A stretch of 64,000 bases of DNA from Takakia lepidozioides (GCA_030704615.1 CM060731.1:83618756-83682755); one strand, 5' to 3'; counted from the first letter of the stretch, positions 20,276-34,179 are shown. Numbers and translations: made by a program. Notes: generated by a model from the letters alone, not told the origin.

Positions 20276-21589
20276 CGTCGTTGTTTTTCCCCAGAAAGGT
20301 TTTATCCTTTGCACATGCAGAGCAAGGTTTTGCTTTTTGAGGTTTTTTCATCCCATCTTTGTGAAATCTTGAGTTGACTTGCTTTGAAAGCTTGCAAGAG
20401 CTCGCAACTCTGCGTGCCAGGAGGTTTTACATATGTGATGACTAGATTCCACCTACCTTAAGATTCACCAGGGATGAATGCGGATGATGAATAAGGATGG
20501 ATGACTGGTAGGATGAAGACGCAATGACGCGCTGACACTGCACTAGCTTAATAAAGTAGGCTGTCTGGAGTTAACAGCTAGCTTCCTAAATAACAACTAC
20601 GTAGCATCCTATCTGGATGAGCATCTGGACATAATCTATTGAGCCTATCAGAAGTGGCCACCTGTCTGTGCAAATTAGCCTCCTGGGATTATATAAAGGA
20701 TTATCTGGAAGCCTAGGCGGCCCGGTGTACTTTCAGTGTGTTTATCCCTATGTGCTTGTGTACCTGCATTGGATGAATGGTGTGATTTAGTGTGAGATCT
20801 CATCTCTTCATCGTGAGATCCTTCTTCCTCGCAGGCAGGCTATACCGAGGTAACATTCCCCTTTTTTAGCATAAACCCGGAGAGGAAGAGGAATAACCCG
20901 GGGGTGCGAGAATCTGGTTTTACAGGAGGAAGCCCTGTAATTCATATTAATAAAGGATATCCTGGAAAAAATAACTAGGACAGAGGGCCATAAGGCTTAC
21001 ATCATTGAAGATCGGGTATCACCCTGACCGGCCACTAAGGGCAAGCTTAACTACCATCCTAGAGCCCTGATAGATCAGGAAGCCATGCTCCAGGTTGTTT
21101 TAAGAAAAAGAGAACTAATCTAAAGAGACCAAAGCTGGAGCAGCAGCCTGAACCAAAAAGAAGGGAAGGAGAAGGGCTGAACTACCAACCGCCCCCCCAC
21201 CACTAACAGCCAAGCAGGCAGGAAAAACAAAGCTCTTCCTAAGAACTAAACCAAGAACCAGGCCCTGAGACTGGAGCAGCAATAAACTAAGGCTCCTGAA
21301 GAAAAGATTGCAGCCTAACAGACTGCAAGAGCCAACGAGAAGGCTCAAGGGCAGAAAGCTATCAAGGACTTGCAAGGGAAAAAAGGCCGAACTGCCAGCC
21401 TATCTTCACAAGCAGATAACTGCTATCCTGAAAAGCAGCCATCTGAAAGTAAGTCAAACAATCCTGTCTGGCAAGGAGATAGCCAGAAAACCAGGAGGGC
21501 CCCAAGAGAGCAGCTCTGAAAAATCAGAGCCCAGCCGGGGACAAAAAAGAATTACATCAGAGTCTACAATGATAGGCTCAAAAATCTAA
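20276..21589. other. Non-coding stretch, possible decayed LTR-like sequence
   Basis: A TATA-like ATTATATAAAGG lies at about 20689, followed by CTTCATCGTGAGATCC-type pyrimidine-rich sequence. The context resembles an LTR promoter region, but no termini or partner copy is visible. The rest holds no supported gene. Confidence 0.3.
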
Positions 21590-23163
21590 ATGAGCCCTCA
21601 CACTGGAATCCCGCTGCTTACGGTGGCGCCAATTGATGTGTGTCTCCTCAATTTCAGCTGGAGATGCCCAATGGTTGGGGGAGTCACCAGTCGACTGGAG
21701 GTCTGGGTGCCCAAGAGACTCCTTCACCCTGTCTTTGACAAAGAAGTCCATAGTGCCCCCATTATGCATCAAACTTCGAGAGAAGGGCAAACCGCCGCTC
21801 CGCAGAGCATCTGCAAACTGTGCTCAGCAGACCCTCCCACAATTTACGCCCCTCAACTAGTAAGTCAAAGAAGATAGAGGCCAAGGAAGCTTTGATGCAA
21901 AGAGGCTTATGATAAAAAATGAGAGCACATGTGGCCTTCCAGATATGCCAGAGTCCAAGCCCACGTAGTGTGACCCAGACCCAGCAAGAGAGCCAAGAAG
22001 AAGAGGGGGAGGTATTGAGGAGAATTAAGAGAGGGTCCCTGCAATCAAAGACATGCCAAGAGACGTACAAAGAGTGGATTCTAGACCAGATGACAGATGC
22101 AAAGGGAAAAGACATGAAGCAGTGCTGATATGATTCTACTTCCCCAAGAGGGCAAGATCTGCACAAATTGTCAGGAGCCAAAAGACAGAAGGAGAGGGAA
22201 AGAATGTGATTGCACAATTTCCACAGAAAGCCCGAAATCTTGGCAGCTCGTTGCTTCCGCCAAACATCCACCCAAGCTGATTGAGGGACTGGGATGGGAG
22301 CCCACTTAGCTGACAGCTTAGTTGCAATCGGGTAAGGGTTTTGAAAGACTTGGCAGTGTAGGCAAAAAAGGGTCTGGTATTATCCTGCACACACCAACTC
22401 CATTCCCCGGGGTCCCATTGGAGATGGGCCAGGGGAGAATTGAGAAACCAGAACACCGAGACTGCCCGACCCCACTGTTGTAAGGTACCTGCTCCGTTGT
22501 ACACCGGGTTAACTGAACCTGTAGCATCAATGGTTCTAACCGCAAATGTAGAATCATACTGACAAGACACAGAGCCAACACAAATCAGGGAGCCATCTGA
22601 ATTGGCAACAAACCCAATGCCACCAGCCACTCTGCTGAGGACCTCCGAGACATAGATTACGCTGACAGGAATACCTCCCAGACAACCACGCCAAGCAGGT
22701 GGATTCCACTGGTCCTGCCCAGGGGAGAGAAGAGAAGATCAACGCAGGATACTGCAGAATCAATTAAAGGCCAACCAGCGGTTAGAAAATTGGGGTGAAG
22801 AGAGCCAGACCAGCGCCCAGAGGTGGGACATACCCGAACCCTCCCAAACGTCCTGAACCAAGGAGATTCCAGCCTGATCCCAAGAAGCCCACCTAGCAGA
22901 GCAAGAGGCCAGGACCTCACAATCCAACTGAAGGTTTCCAAAAATAGGCTGCCTTATGGCCTGGTCCCAGACTTTGGGGGTTTTTGATACAGATATTCTC
23001 GTAAACGGGTCCAGGCCCTCCAAATGGCTTGCCAAGCCAAGGAGCCTACAGACTGTTTAGAATTCCGAGTTCCACCTTGAACCAGCCATCGGAGATTTGG
23101 TTTCCAGGTCGAGCTGGAAGCAGGGATTGATCGCTGGATATTAAGCCAAACCAAATGGCTCAA
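21590..23163 (-). pseudogene. LINE (non-LTR retrotransposon) C-terminal fragment with zf-RVT domain
   Basis: On the minus strand the pieces read in order: SHLVWLNIQRSIPASSS, LAWQAIWRAWTRLREYL and IRQPIFGNLQL (post-RT region of plant L1-type LINEs), then a zf-RVT domain DVWRKQRAAKISGFLWKLCN with CRSCPLGEVESYQHCF. The pieces are in different frames, joined by several frameshifts near 23030, 22760, 22640 and 22270. The reverse transcriptase core itself is absent, so this is a 5'-truncated relic. A function is not expected. Confidence 0.7.
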
Positions 23164-23170
23164 TACCTAG

Positions 23171-24884
23171 ATGAGGCACCTTCTAGTGTTGGTTGTTGAT
23201 ATTATTTTATTTTGTTTGTTCCACTGTCTTTGGCCTCTGGCGGACGCTATACAGATTCTCTCTCTTGCTCTATATCTAAGACTGTCCTGTGGGCTCAATG
23301 AACTTCTTCATCTCGTCTTCCCTTCTTCTCCGAAACAAATCAAAGTGCGAGCATCTTTGAAAAGATTTGCTAGCAATAATGAATGCGGTGTGTGAAGAAA
23401 ACATTTAGGAACAAGAACCGGTGCAAATTTCTGCAGGGTTGTCTTTAGCTCATCTCCCTCCTCTCTACAACTCTTTCCAACAATCACTCACGCTAAATTT
23501 TCTACTACACTGCGCTGCAATCCCTCCCTCAAATGTCTCCAGTTGTGACATGCGACTAGTGACTATATTTCTCAATAATAACTGTTATGAGCCTTACAAA
23601 TGCACTTGTAATTAGCCTACATTCGGCAAACGTAAGCTGTACATACAAACTCTCTCTCCTGCGACTGATGACTGAACTCGGAGTACCAACGTGGACGATG
23701 ACAAATGCCACTTGGGTTCACTGCGAACTTGGCACGAGCCCATGAAGGAGCGGGCCAGCGAGGAACACAGCATGCAGCTCTCGGAAAGTCCGGGTGACAA
23801 ACACATACATATTCCCATCCATGAACTTTACACCCTTACCTTCAGGGGACCACCAATTTTACGTTGCAAAGTGCATGGGTTATGCCCCCCGGGGAGTCCC
23901 TGTAGGCAACAACCCCCAGTCTGTCTAGCTCTCAGGGGTGGGGTGGGAAAATGCAGGAAAACTGGTGGATCTTCATAGCTTCCTCAGAATTGATCCAACT
24001 GAACCAAGTACACCTGACATAACTAGGCCCATCATTCAGGATAGAACCATAGCCAAAGATTCAGGCTTCTGCAACTGTTGCCAGCTTAACAACTGTCAGT
24101 CGGTGTCCATCTTCCATTGCAGGCCCTTCTGCCAACAAGTAGTCTCTTCTACATGCAGCTCTTTGCATGAGCAGGAGCCTTCCAACTCTCTGTACCATGG
24201 AACACTGAGAACATGGTGACTTGTAAGCCCGCATAGGCACAGAAAAAAATACTCCTAGCAAGGAGGAAGCTGCCGAGGCTCCCTTAATTTAAAAAAAAAT
24301 CACAGCTGTCAACACAGGTGAGCTTTATACTGAACACATCCTTCCGTGGAAAGCTGAATCTTCCTTTCGTGAGGCGGTCATCTTGCTCTGGAACTTTGGC
24401 TGGAACAAATGGAAGGTGATAGCAAATATATATGAAAGGGTCAAGACTCAAATCTACTGTAGGTTTTTACAATACACCGGGGGGGGCCAACTCTACAGGC
24501 AAGCGCACACATTCCTTGCTTATCTCGGAAGTTCCACAGGCACGAGGGAACCAACCCCTTGAGGGGGTTATCACAACAGCCCAGGCTCCACCCCTGCCAG
24601 ACGTCCCCTCTTATAAAATAGACTGACAGCTAAACTTTGACGACATAATCCTACTCAACATAGGGAGGGTGGTGGGGTGAAAAAAGAGGGGGACGAAGGT
24701 AAAGGAGGAACCTTCCAGGGGGGATACTATGCTACAGCTACACATGAAAGGTTACCGATCCCGTAGTCAAGACACTACACTGATGACAAGACTACAGGGG
24801 TAGCCCATAAATGAATTAAATTCAAAGCGCAACTCCTGCTGTAGGTCGCCAGATCTTGCAATCCCATGACAACGAGCAAGCCCT
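23171..24884. other. No gene seen; 3' flank of the GAUT gene
   Basis: Only short frames with no recognisable content. The right part presumably includes the GAUT 3' UTR. A short G8 run lies near 24480. Nothing else could be supported. Confidence 0.4.
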
Positions 24885-27800
24885 TCAGTCACTGATGTTG
24901 CATTGCTGCAGATAAGGATGGCCATACTTGACAAACTTGGACCAGAAGGGCTTGAACTTGGTCATGCCAATCTCTAGCCATGGTTTCATGTTGCCGTTGT
25001 AGTGGATGACTGCTGCCTTGTTGATCTCAGAATCCTCAACGCTTGGGTTGTAGCCAAGCCCCAACACATGCCATGACTTCTCCAATGAGTATGTTAGATT
25101 GTTGAAGGTAATCAGCCCGGGGGGTAGTGTCCCAAGCTTCCACAGCACTCGGTCCTCATTCTGAATCATGAAAAAAGAGTATGAGAGACCAAAGGAGCAC
25201 AAGTTAACATGCTAGTCTTAGTTTAGAGATCATTTACTGATAACTATCGGTGTAATGAAGAACCAACCAGACCACATCATTTTAATTGCACCCATGATTG
25301 GCTACTCAGGTAATGAAGGAAAAGGACAAATAAGGTAGCTTTATGTGAAGCCTGACCATCTGGCACCTCATATACCCCACTCAGAAATCATAGACTCAAT
25401 AATATCTAGTTCAGTTATGAAGCTCGTGTCTGTTACACATCATTATAGGCCACCTTTGCTCCCCTGTCAATTCATACATTAGAGTCACTGATGGTCCAAA
25501 CAACCACTACGAATTTCCTACAATCCACAGCAACTGTTAACTTTTAAGTCAGACAAAGAAGAGGACTTACCATGCTCTGCCATCTGTGGTAGATGCCAGT
25601 GATGTCCTGCTTCTTCCACTCCTTCAGATCAAATACATTCATTCCGTATGCCCAACCACAAGCATTTGGATCGAAATTTTTTGCAATTAGAGGATTTGAG
25701 AAGTTCAGGTACTTGTCAAACCTATGGAAACTAGCTCCACACGTTTCGACGGCACCATTGACATTCCCATGGAGATCGATGTCCCAGAGGGGCGTGAGGT
25801 CCTTCTGAACCACTATGTCATCATCCAAGAACAAGATTTTGTCCAGCTTGGGAAAGACTTCCGGAAGATAGAACCGCAAGTGATTGAGCATTGACAAATA
25901 TTTAGGATTCCTGTACTTCAAAGTGGATGTTCCTGCTGCAAGGGTTGTGGTGTGGTCAGCTTTGAAGTAGTATTCTTTCATTGCAACAGACTCCAGCTGC
26001 CGTAGCACTGGACAGTAGGATGAATTCAACCACTTGAAATCGTCCACATTTTCGACTTGTATAGTAGCAGCCCCTGGAGGATTGGCAAGAAACCACATCT
26101 TCATAGCTCCATAGTTCAGCTTGTCTGTCACTACATGGAAAACGTGTTTTTCCGGTTCCTGTCGCAATCACCTTATTTCTCAGACTGTATACTGGAAACA
26201 TCCTACTGCACAATCACCAGGTTGAGAGTTTCTGGGCCCAGAAACTCTGGGCTCACTTGTTCTGACAAGCTCATCCCTAGAACCTGACAACTGGCTAGCC
26301 AGTCCAAATAATTACCAAAGCTATGCATTGCATTCAACAAGTTTTCTAATTGTCCCACACATGAGAATTTCCAATACCATGATTTCACCTTGGCATTGAC
26401 GATGGTAGAGTTCACCACAACTGCTGCTGCAAGGATGTTGTCAGAAAAGAGTGCATAGTGATAGAGACTGGGATCCTCTAGTTTATCTCCATGTGCAAAA
26501 TCACGTTGATCAAGAGGAAGTAAATGATACTCCACAGTTAGGCGCATGGACAGACAGTGCAAGCCCTTCGGCACTGTCTTGGCAGCCAATTGGCTCAAGA
26601 AGGTGTTCTGTTTCTTGAGCATGCGGGTATGCTCCTCAGCTTGTTGAAGCATGGCTCTCAGCTTCTTGACCATGGTAGCAGCATCATAATGACGGTCCTG
26701 TGCTTTCACCAGAAGTTGTCCCATTGCGTTCATCTTGTCTGAAGCCCTGCAGCCAACATTACTGTGCCAGATGAGCACACAAGCAAAAGATGAAATTTGA
26801 AAGGGTCCATAGCTAGATGTATAGTTCCTCGAGTCAGACTTTCCTCTAGGGTGGCAAACGAAGACTCACTCACACAGCCTTGAACAGGTAGCATAACATA
26901 TGAGAGCGCAGCAACACTGATGCCCGGTAGAGACTAGCCTGAACATATTCCAAGACTAAATGGCAGTGATTACCAAAATCACCACTTCCCCAAGTTGTAC
27001 TAGTGAGCGGTTAACCCTCAACAGTCCCATCATCACAATTCATGACAATTTATGCAGCTTGCGTAGTATTCAACTTTCATGTTAAAACTGCTTTCGTGGC
27101 TGTTCCAGTGAAAGTATTTATCAATGTGAGAGCCTAGAAATCTCAGTTTCCTTTGAAAAGTAGTCTTATATGGTTGTTCAATCTGGTCAGTTCATAAACA
27201 AACATGGAGAAAACTATTACCCGCTTGGCAATTCTGCATCAACATTGGCATCGTCTACCACTTTCTGATGCTCCTTCATAAGAAGTTTCAACTCACTGAC
27301 AAGATCAAAATGACTCTGGGCCTGAGCGATGTTTGCATAAGCCCGGGCCATAATCAGTTGATCTCGCATTAGCCGCACCAGCGAATCCTGATTCTCAGTG
27401 TCAATTCCTGCACTATACTTCCCAACTAAAGCCCCATCGGCATCTTTTGGTTTTTTCGTTGCTTCAGCCTCCAGGTTCTTGACTTCCTCACCCTCCTGAG
27501 GTAGCAATTCTGTCAGCCTTTCTCCACGTCTATAAAGCCTTAGATTAAAAAATGACTTTGCCCTAAAGCCCTTAACAAGCCTCTACCACCACCACTGATA
27601 TAAATGTTGGAAGTAACAGCAGTAGTTTCTTAGTATAGACAGAGGTCTGTATTCTTTACAGTTTTTTGAGTACTTAAAACGGAAGTGATCCACCTTTTAT
27701 CTGCAAAGTACGCTTCTCAGTTCATTGCAAATTTTTGAGTAAATCTGGCAGTCAGGGCTCCTCGAGCAACTAACCAACCAACTTCTTTCAGATATGAGCT

Positions 27801-30651
27801 CCAAGTGGTTGATTGGGCTTTTGCTTGCTTACCTTCATTTCTATCCTTGCAGGCTCACCATCCTTGCTCAGTGTACCTTGCTGAGAATCAACTCCATCTG
27901 AAATCAGAATACCTGAGAAAATAAAAGAGACTTCCTTGTCAAGCTCAAATGAAAACTAAATGACCACCGTTCTGCCTGAACCAGCAATCAAAGCAGACTT
28001 TAATCACACCAGATTCAGACAACCATAGAAAGTGCCTCACAAGACTCACTGCTACAAAAAATTGATGGCCGCCTCTGCAGAAGTATTTTCTAGCAAACAG
28101 CCATTAAGATAATCATGATACACAGGCTTATGATGACAGGTTGACCAGCTCAGACAGCTGCAGTGCAGCTTACCAGGTGTACCAACATGATCTCCTCCAA
28201 CATGACCAGCAACTTCTTGGTTTCCGCCAGTCTGCGGCTCCCGAGTTTTGGCATTCTCAGCTTCAGATCCCTTCTTTCCACCCTCCTGCCCCTCCCAGTC
28301 AGCATGATCAGTATCTGCATCCTTGCTCTCCGGGTGACTTTTGGCACTGTCCTGGGCAGGATTCCGGACCTCAAGAACTTCTTTGGGTTCCTGCCAAGTT
28401 CAACACATAGAACATGGAAAAAGGAAAGTATTAGCGAAGTGACACAATCGATCCCGTAGTTTCCTGTTACAAGTTCACAAGGTAATGAAATCGAAGGGGT
28501 CCCATACAAGTGTCGCCTCTGAAAAAGGAACCCAGTGTCTGTACTCTTGAAGATTGTTTACAAGCTGATACATACAGGCTCCCATGTACAGGGTGAGTGG
28601 TCCGAACAGAGTTCCCAAACCACCCCAATATTGCCATTTGATCATGACACACAGAGGATGTAGTGAACACAACAACTCCTTCTCGTAGAATGGGAACCTT
28701 GTCTGCCTATCCGTCATCAAAGGGCAATCAGATGAAAATGCAAAATCTACAAGTTAACATAGGTGTCTTCTTCCATACTTGATGCCTGTGGACAAGCAAG
28801 CCTGATGATTGCTGAACAGGATTATGGTGAACCACACTGCCTCTTGGGCGAGGATGCCATTACAGAGCTTCCAGAACTGTCACAGTGGGTAAAAACCGGT
28901 TTACCATAGTAACTTACAATACTAATTCGCTACCTGATAAGAGTTGGAAGCTTTTTGACTGACATCGGTGGTGTCTTCCCGAACCCATGAAGATGATAAA
29001 TCCTTTCGGCCAACAAAGTTTAGATTCAAAGGTCCAGACTTTTCTGGCCTTACAGTGATGATATCAAGCACCTACACACAAGGGCATTGATTTAGTGAGG
29101 AGATCACATCTGCACTTCTTACAAGAGAAATGGTCGCAAAGATAAAGTCTAACAAACAACCCCATATCAATGCACAACTACAACATGTTAAGGCCCAGCT
29201 ACCCACGAAACCTACCCGAAATAGACACAGTAAATCCATGAAACTGTACAAATGAATCCAATCACCTACACAAATCAGGATGTGTCAAATGCAGGCATCA
29301 AATAATGTGAATGCCAGGTCGAACAACTGAAAAGGATGATAATAACCTCTTTAGGAAGCAGGCTTTCTAAGTGCTCCAAGGCACTGCGCCTATGGGTCTG
29401 CACAACACAAAATAATAAGATAGAAACGCAGGTCAACATGAAGGAAAATTAACAGTGACTATTCAAAATCACGACATGCTAGCCTCCAGATGACAAACAG
29501 ATTTCATGAATCTGAAAAAACCAAACACACATTAGACAACACCATACCACAGAAACTAGGCGACATAAAATAGAGATGAAGCATGCACCATCCATCTCCC
29601 TTCAATTATTTATGATGAAGGAAACATACCGCATCGGATGCATCTTCGGCCAGGTAACTGTTCCCTGCACATTCATGCAGAAGGACAATGGATGAAGAAA
29701 TGATTTTCCACTTAGAACATGCGGAAAACACAGAGCTGAAAGACAAGATACATGGCGTGAACAAACCAACTACAACTCGACGGTGTTCTAATTCAACTTC
29801 ATTCCTGCAAACTTGTAACATGAGTCTTCTCCTATTCCACCTGCACATAGGGTTATTTACAGGTTGAGCAGGCAAATATATCCTAGGCATCCCACCGGCT
29901 GTATCTTCCTTGAACTACCTGACATCAAGATGAGTGACCAAGACAAGTGGAACGAAGAGGAAGGACCTGGTGGAAAGCATCTCTCCATTTTCAGAATCAC
30001 CAAGGTATTCCCCTCTGCCTTTTGCTTCAGCATCAACTTCTGGTACTCTTTAAGATTTCTGGGGAGATCCTTCAATAGTCTTTCCCAAACAGGTCTTTCT
30101 CTAACCCCTAAGCTACTCCAGCAGTTCTCTGGTCATGAAACCAAGAAGCAAGACCTAACAACTTCGGTCCCTTCCTCACATGTGCACACGCATTGGTTCT
30201 GAATTAAGAAAAGTAAACTGGAGGCGTCACATCTTCTGCCGAAAACATGATGCAGCCTACTTCAGAACTTAATAGGCTGCGAGTGGATACTTCGTCTGAC
30301 AACAGCCTGAACACGAGATGATACAATGCACACATTCCTCATTGTCCTTCATGTATTTCGTAAGCTGCTGGATCATAATGCCAACCTGCCTGTCTTATGC
30401 CCAGAATGGCAACTTCCCGCAAAACTCTGGTCCATGACATACAGACACATAACGAAGGACCTCAAACACATGTGGGGGCAAACAGATAACTTACCAGCAG
30501 TGAAAGAGTTGCTTGTCCGTCCTGTCAAGATCAGAAGGGGTGCAACCACCGAGATAACCAGCAATGCAATGACTGATGCTCGGTACCCGCCATTTCTACT
30601 GTTTCCACTTCGAACTGGAAGGCCACTCCCTGAACCTTTTTTGGATGGCAT
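24885..30651 (-). CDS. GAUT: Galacturonosyltransferase (GAUT family, GT8), intact ten-exon gene
   Basis: GAUT enzymes transfer galacturonic acid from UDP-GalA onto homogalacturonan (pectin) in the Golgi. Exons 30651-30495, 29664-29630, 29397-29347, 29071-28934, 28390-28174, 27897-27833, 27495-27221, 26746-26389, 26158-25571 and 25160-24885 all join in phase and encode 719 residues, close to GAUT1 (about 670). Residues ~25-45 (SVIALLVISVVAPLLIL) form a type II signal anchor; an acidic stem follows. Then come LVRLMRDQLIMARAYA, HVFHVVTDKLNYGAMKMW, WLNSSYCPVLRQLES, FLDDDIVVQKDLTPLW (metal-binding DxD), CGWAYGMNVFDLKEW, LWKLGTLPPGLITF and HYNGNMKPWLEIGM. An in-frame ATG lies at 30660 too. GAUT1/GAUT4-like, but the exact clade is not resolved. 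No disabling change was seen. Confidence 0.93.
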
Positions 30652-32121
30652 GGTGAGCAAACTTCGGTGCCTCAGACTACCTTGCTGTCACTTGATTAAT
30701 GACTGCAGAAATCAGTTCTCCCGCTCTTGAAAGTTGATGCAGATCACAACGATCCATGATAAGCGATACCTTGATACACAAAGTGGCTCAAGAAAATCCA
30801 ACCTCCTCTTTTTGACTTGCAGCGGGCCATACATGATACCGCAGGTAGAAGAATGAATACGAAAACCCGTTACCTAAGGTCTCCCAGCTGATTGACCGTC
30901 CAGTTCAGGAGCTTTTCAAGGACACCAATACTAGACATTAAAGTCAGATAATAGCAGATCCGAAAGTGCCACGGGGAGGAGGGAACGTGTCTTTCAGAGC
31001 CATTCCTCCATTGCAGCTTCCAGTTCCAAGTATCACAGAATAAGAGCACGACACGATGCAGAAGCTGGAATTTCCAACCAAAACAGCCGCTACCGTATCG
31101 GAGACTGAGAGACCAAGACAGAAGCCAAACTGCAAGAGACACAAAGTTGACAGGCTACGAGCTTGCTAGTGAAATAGCGTCCCAAAGCTACAGAAGCGCC
31201 CCCCAAACTCTGCACTCTCTCCGAAATGTCCAAATCCAGGAAGCAATATAAACAACGACGGCAGTACCTAACATAAACTAGAACGAACTAGCCGATGCAG
31301 CCAGTGTTGCCGCACAAGCGGTATTCCCAGAGTTATCCAACACCTGTCCCCAATCAGATCTGCATCTGTGATGCAGTGCACAAACCTTTGCGTCCGACAA
31401 GACAAGTTACATAAGTAGTATTCCCTGCAGTATCCAACAGACTGACGGCGGTGCAATGCAGGGGCTGTTTGCATTCAGCATCTATCCACAGACACAGCTC
31501 CAGGTGCTATCCAGCGCGCTCCTACCTCTACAATCTCTCAAACACGCAATGCAACGGTAAGGGTGGTGTCGCCGGTGATGAGTGCGAGACTCGGAGATCC
31601 TTCTCAATCCGTCCTTCTGTCTTTACTGCATCCTTTTCCGCTCTCTCCTCCCCCGTAATCATTCTCGCTCTGCCCCGCCTCGCCGATGCCCTCCCTATCA
31701 ATCCACTTTCCATCCACTCATTCATCCATTTCCACGCCCTTGGTCAGCCAGCCAGCCTGGCAATCGGCTTTGGCGCATTAAAAATCTCCAATATCCAATA
31801 GACAAACTACGGTTGCTCAGGTTTGAGCCTCGATCACCTGGTTGTCCAGGACACAACCACAGTGGGGCAGGACACTTGGCAAGTTGGTATTAGTTGGAAG
31901 AGAGCAGACCCAATGGGACCGGGGTTTCGCTAATCATTCTCCTGCGGACGGATCTCAACCGTTGACGAAAATCGACATCCACACCCGTACTAATGCGCTG
32001 GCTTTTATTTATTATTTTTCTACAAATACATATCCCGGGGATTCTGTGTGTGAACTTACCAGGAACGACTCGGAAGATGATAGGACGGCAGAAAAGACAA
32101 ATAACAGTCAGTATGTGTGTA
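30652..32121. other. Upstream region of GAUT, no gene seen
   Basis: No supported ORF. It should contain the GAUT promoter and 5' UTR, but I could not place a TATA box or leader intron with confidence. Confidence 0.4.
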
Positions 32122-33179
32122 CAGTAGACCCTCTTTAAATGTTACCTCCGTATATGTTATATATCTTTTATTGTTACGTTTTTTATACTCTGTAGAATAT
32201 TACACTAGGAAAGAGTCAAAGAGTGTTATTTGTTAAATGTTAGGAAAGTCATACTCTCTATGGTGTAAAACCACCCTCTATATGTTACATGTCATTATGC
32301 ACCTCCAATTAGTGGGTGGGATTTGGAACCTCCGATTAGGATCACAACCATAGTGATGTTGCCTCCCAATACAACAAGTAAGTGGCAACCTATGGATGCA
32401 GGAATCATAAGATGTTTCAAAGCTCATTACAAAAAGCTTTTTATTCATCATCAAATTGAGAGTTTAATGGCCGACAGAGCTCCCATGGTTGATGCATACC
32501 AAGTTATGGTTGAGCAAGCATGGCGCATCTATGTAAGTTGTGATACCATTAGGCATTGTGGTTTGTTTCAAATGCCGAACCTGAATGGGCTGTCCGTAAC
32601 GGAGATTGGTGATGCTTCCGGATGAAGTACAAATGTAGAGTTGGATGAAATTGATGGACTTTTGTATCGGTTTGCTGAGCTTTCCGTCCTTCATGGTGTT
32701 GAGGCTCCGACCATGATGCCTTGGAGTTTCTTAATTTTGAGGCTCAGTTTGATTTAAACGAGCCATTTCAACCAAACGATGATGAGATTTGGGACATGGT
32801 TGGTCCAACGGAAGATGTCGAGGAGCGCGACCAAGAGGAAATTTTAATTCCACAAGAGTCCGCAATATTATTTTCAGAAGTTAACGCCGCACCACATACT
32901 ATTCAGCTTTATATTGAACAACAACCTCAAGACACTACTCTTTTGCATTCAAAATGTTATCAATTCAAAAAGAATTGCACCCGCTAGGACATCCAATTCT
33001 AGACAAACGGACCTTTTAATTTAAATTAATGTGTAAATGTTACTTTCCATCTAGTGGACCTCGTTAAGTGTGACCTTTATAATTGTTAGGGTGGGATATT
33101 TTTCCCTCCTTTACCGTTAGTTGTTATATATCTGTAAATGTTATGTTTTCCCTACATAACATTTAAAGAGGGCCGACCG
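32122..33179 (+). mobile_element. pogo-like (Tc1/mariner superfamily) DNA transposon relic
   Basis: Left end CAGTAGACCCTCTTTAAATG and the right-end complement CGGTCGGCCCTCTTTAAATG form ~23-bp terminal inverted repeats with three mismatches. Each end is flanked by TA (32120-32121; 33180-33181), the Tc1/mariner target duplication. Inside is the C-terminal part of a DDE transposase. At 1058 bp it is internally deleted and cannot move alone. Confidence 0.85.
32323..32987 (+). pseudogene. pogo/Tigger-like transposase C-terminal remnant
   Basis: VMLPPNTTSKWQPMDAGII followed by FKAHYKK is the hallmark block of pogo/Tigger DDE transposases just before the third catalytic acidic residue. After a stop and frame change, an acidic tail (FDLNEPFQPNDDEIWDMV) runs to 32987. 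The DNA-binding CENP-B-like half and most of the catalytic core are missing. Relic only. Confidence 0.8.
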
Positions 33180-33239
33180 TATATGTGCTCTACTAATTTG
33201 GGACAGTTATGAGTTATGAGTTTCTTTCCTTTTTTTCCT

Positions 33240-33525
33240 GTTGTTTTTTAAAGGGAACACCTGGGAGCGACAGCTCACAAATCAGGCCCCTTAATTTGTA
33301 GTGAGAAGAAAAAATAACCTCTTTCAGAGTCGCTCCCAAATCAGGCCCCTTAATTTGTAGTGAGAGGAAAAAATAACCTCTTTCAGAGTAACCTCGTCGT
33401 GAAGGCTGACACCACCCAAGGGAAGGGGGAGAAGAACATACCACAGCCATCAAGGTAGCAAGATTTGACCCCAGAATCATCTGGGTGGCACTAAGTGCAC
33501 TATCCAACTGAGCTACCAACTGTTG
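33240..33525 (-). mobile_element. tRNA-derived SINE with internal 60-bp duplication
   Basis: On the minus strand from about 33525 the sequence GGTAGCTCAGTTGG contains a perfect RNA polymerase III A box, followed ~45 bases later by a B-box-like GGGTCAAATCT, so the head is tRNA-like. The body continues without tRNA folding. A ~60-bp unit (CTACAAATTAAGGGGCCTGA core) is present twice in tandem, 33265-33330 and 33331-33388. Confidence 0.7.
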
Positions 33526-34179
33526 GCTCTCTATGAACGCAACCTGCTAAGACCCCGGTCGCACCGGGCTGCTAACGGATGTTACGTTAGTGCTAACTAC
33601 TGCTAGCTTGAAAAATCATGGCACTGCCATGCTTGACAAATTTTAGCTCTAACTACTGCTATCTAATCTTAACTAATCCTTCGTAGTTTATGGCGACTTT
33701 AGCAGTAGCCCCCCCCCAATGCTAAACTGGCGCGCCGTTTCCGGGCAGTTGCCCGCTCCATTCTACGCAATTCGCCATTCAACATCCGCGCCATTCGCCT
33801 TCTCCTTCTCATTCGCTCCTTCTCGGGGAGGCATGTAAGGGCACCCCAATGAGTGCTGCGGGACCGCTTCCGGGAGATTGTCAAGATGTCACTCGAGCAT
33901 GAAAGCAGGAACGTTGATAGCAAAGAAATCTTGTGGGACATCTTTGTGCAGGGAGTACAGAAAATGGTGGTCATATACAACAGGTGAAGTGGCAGGCGTT
34001 GTGGGGAAAGCAGCAGGGAGGCTTTTGTGTTTTGCTTTCCGTTGCACTCCTGCATCATCCCAATGCAAGGTTGTTGTGGACAATGTGCCTGAAGCATCAG
34101 GTTGATATTGTCCAGGTGAATTTTCTGCAAGATTTTTTTCATTTGGGTTGTTGTCTTCCTTCTGGCACTTCTGGGCATG

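Noticed and set aside
33450-33525. Possible tRNA gene on the minus strand
   Set aside because: A and B box-like motifs are present but the sequence cannot make a normal acceptor stem and continues as a longer repeat body; a tRNA-derived SINE explains it better.
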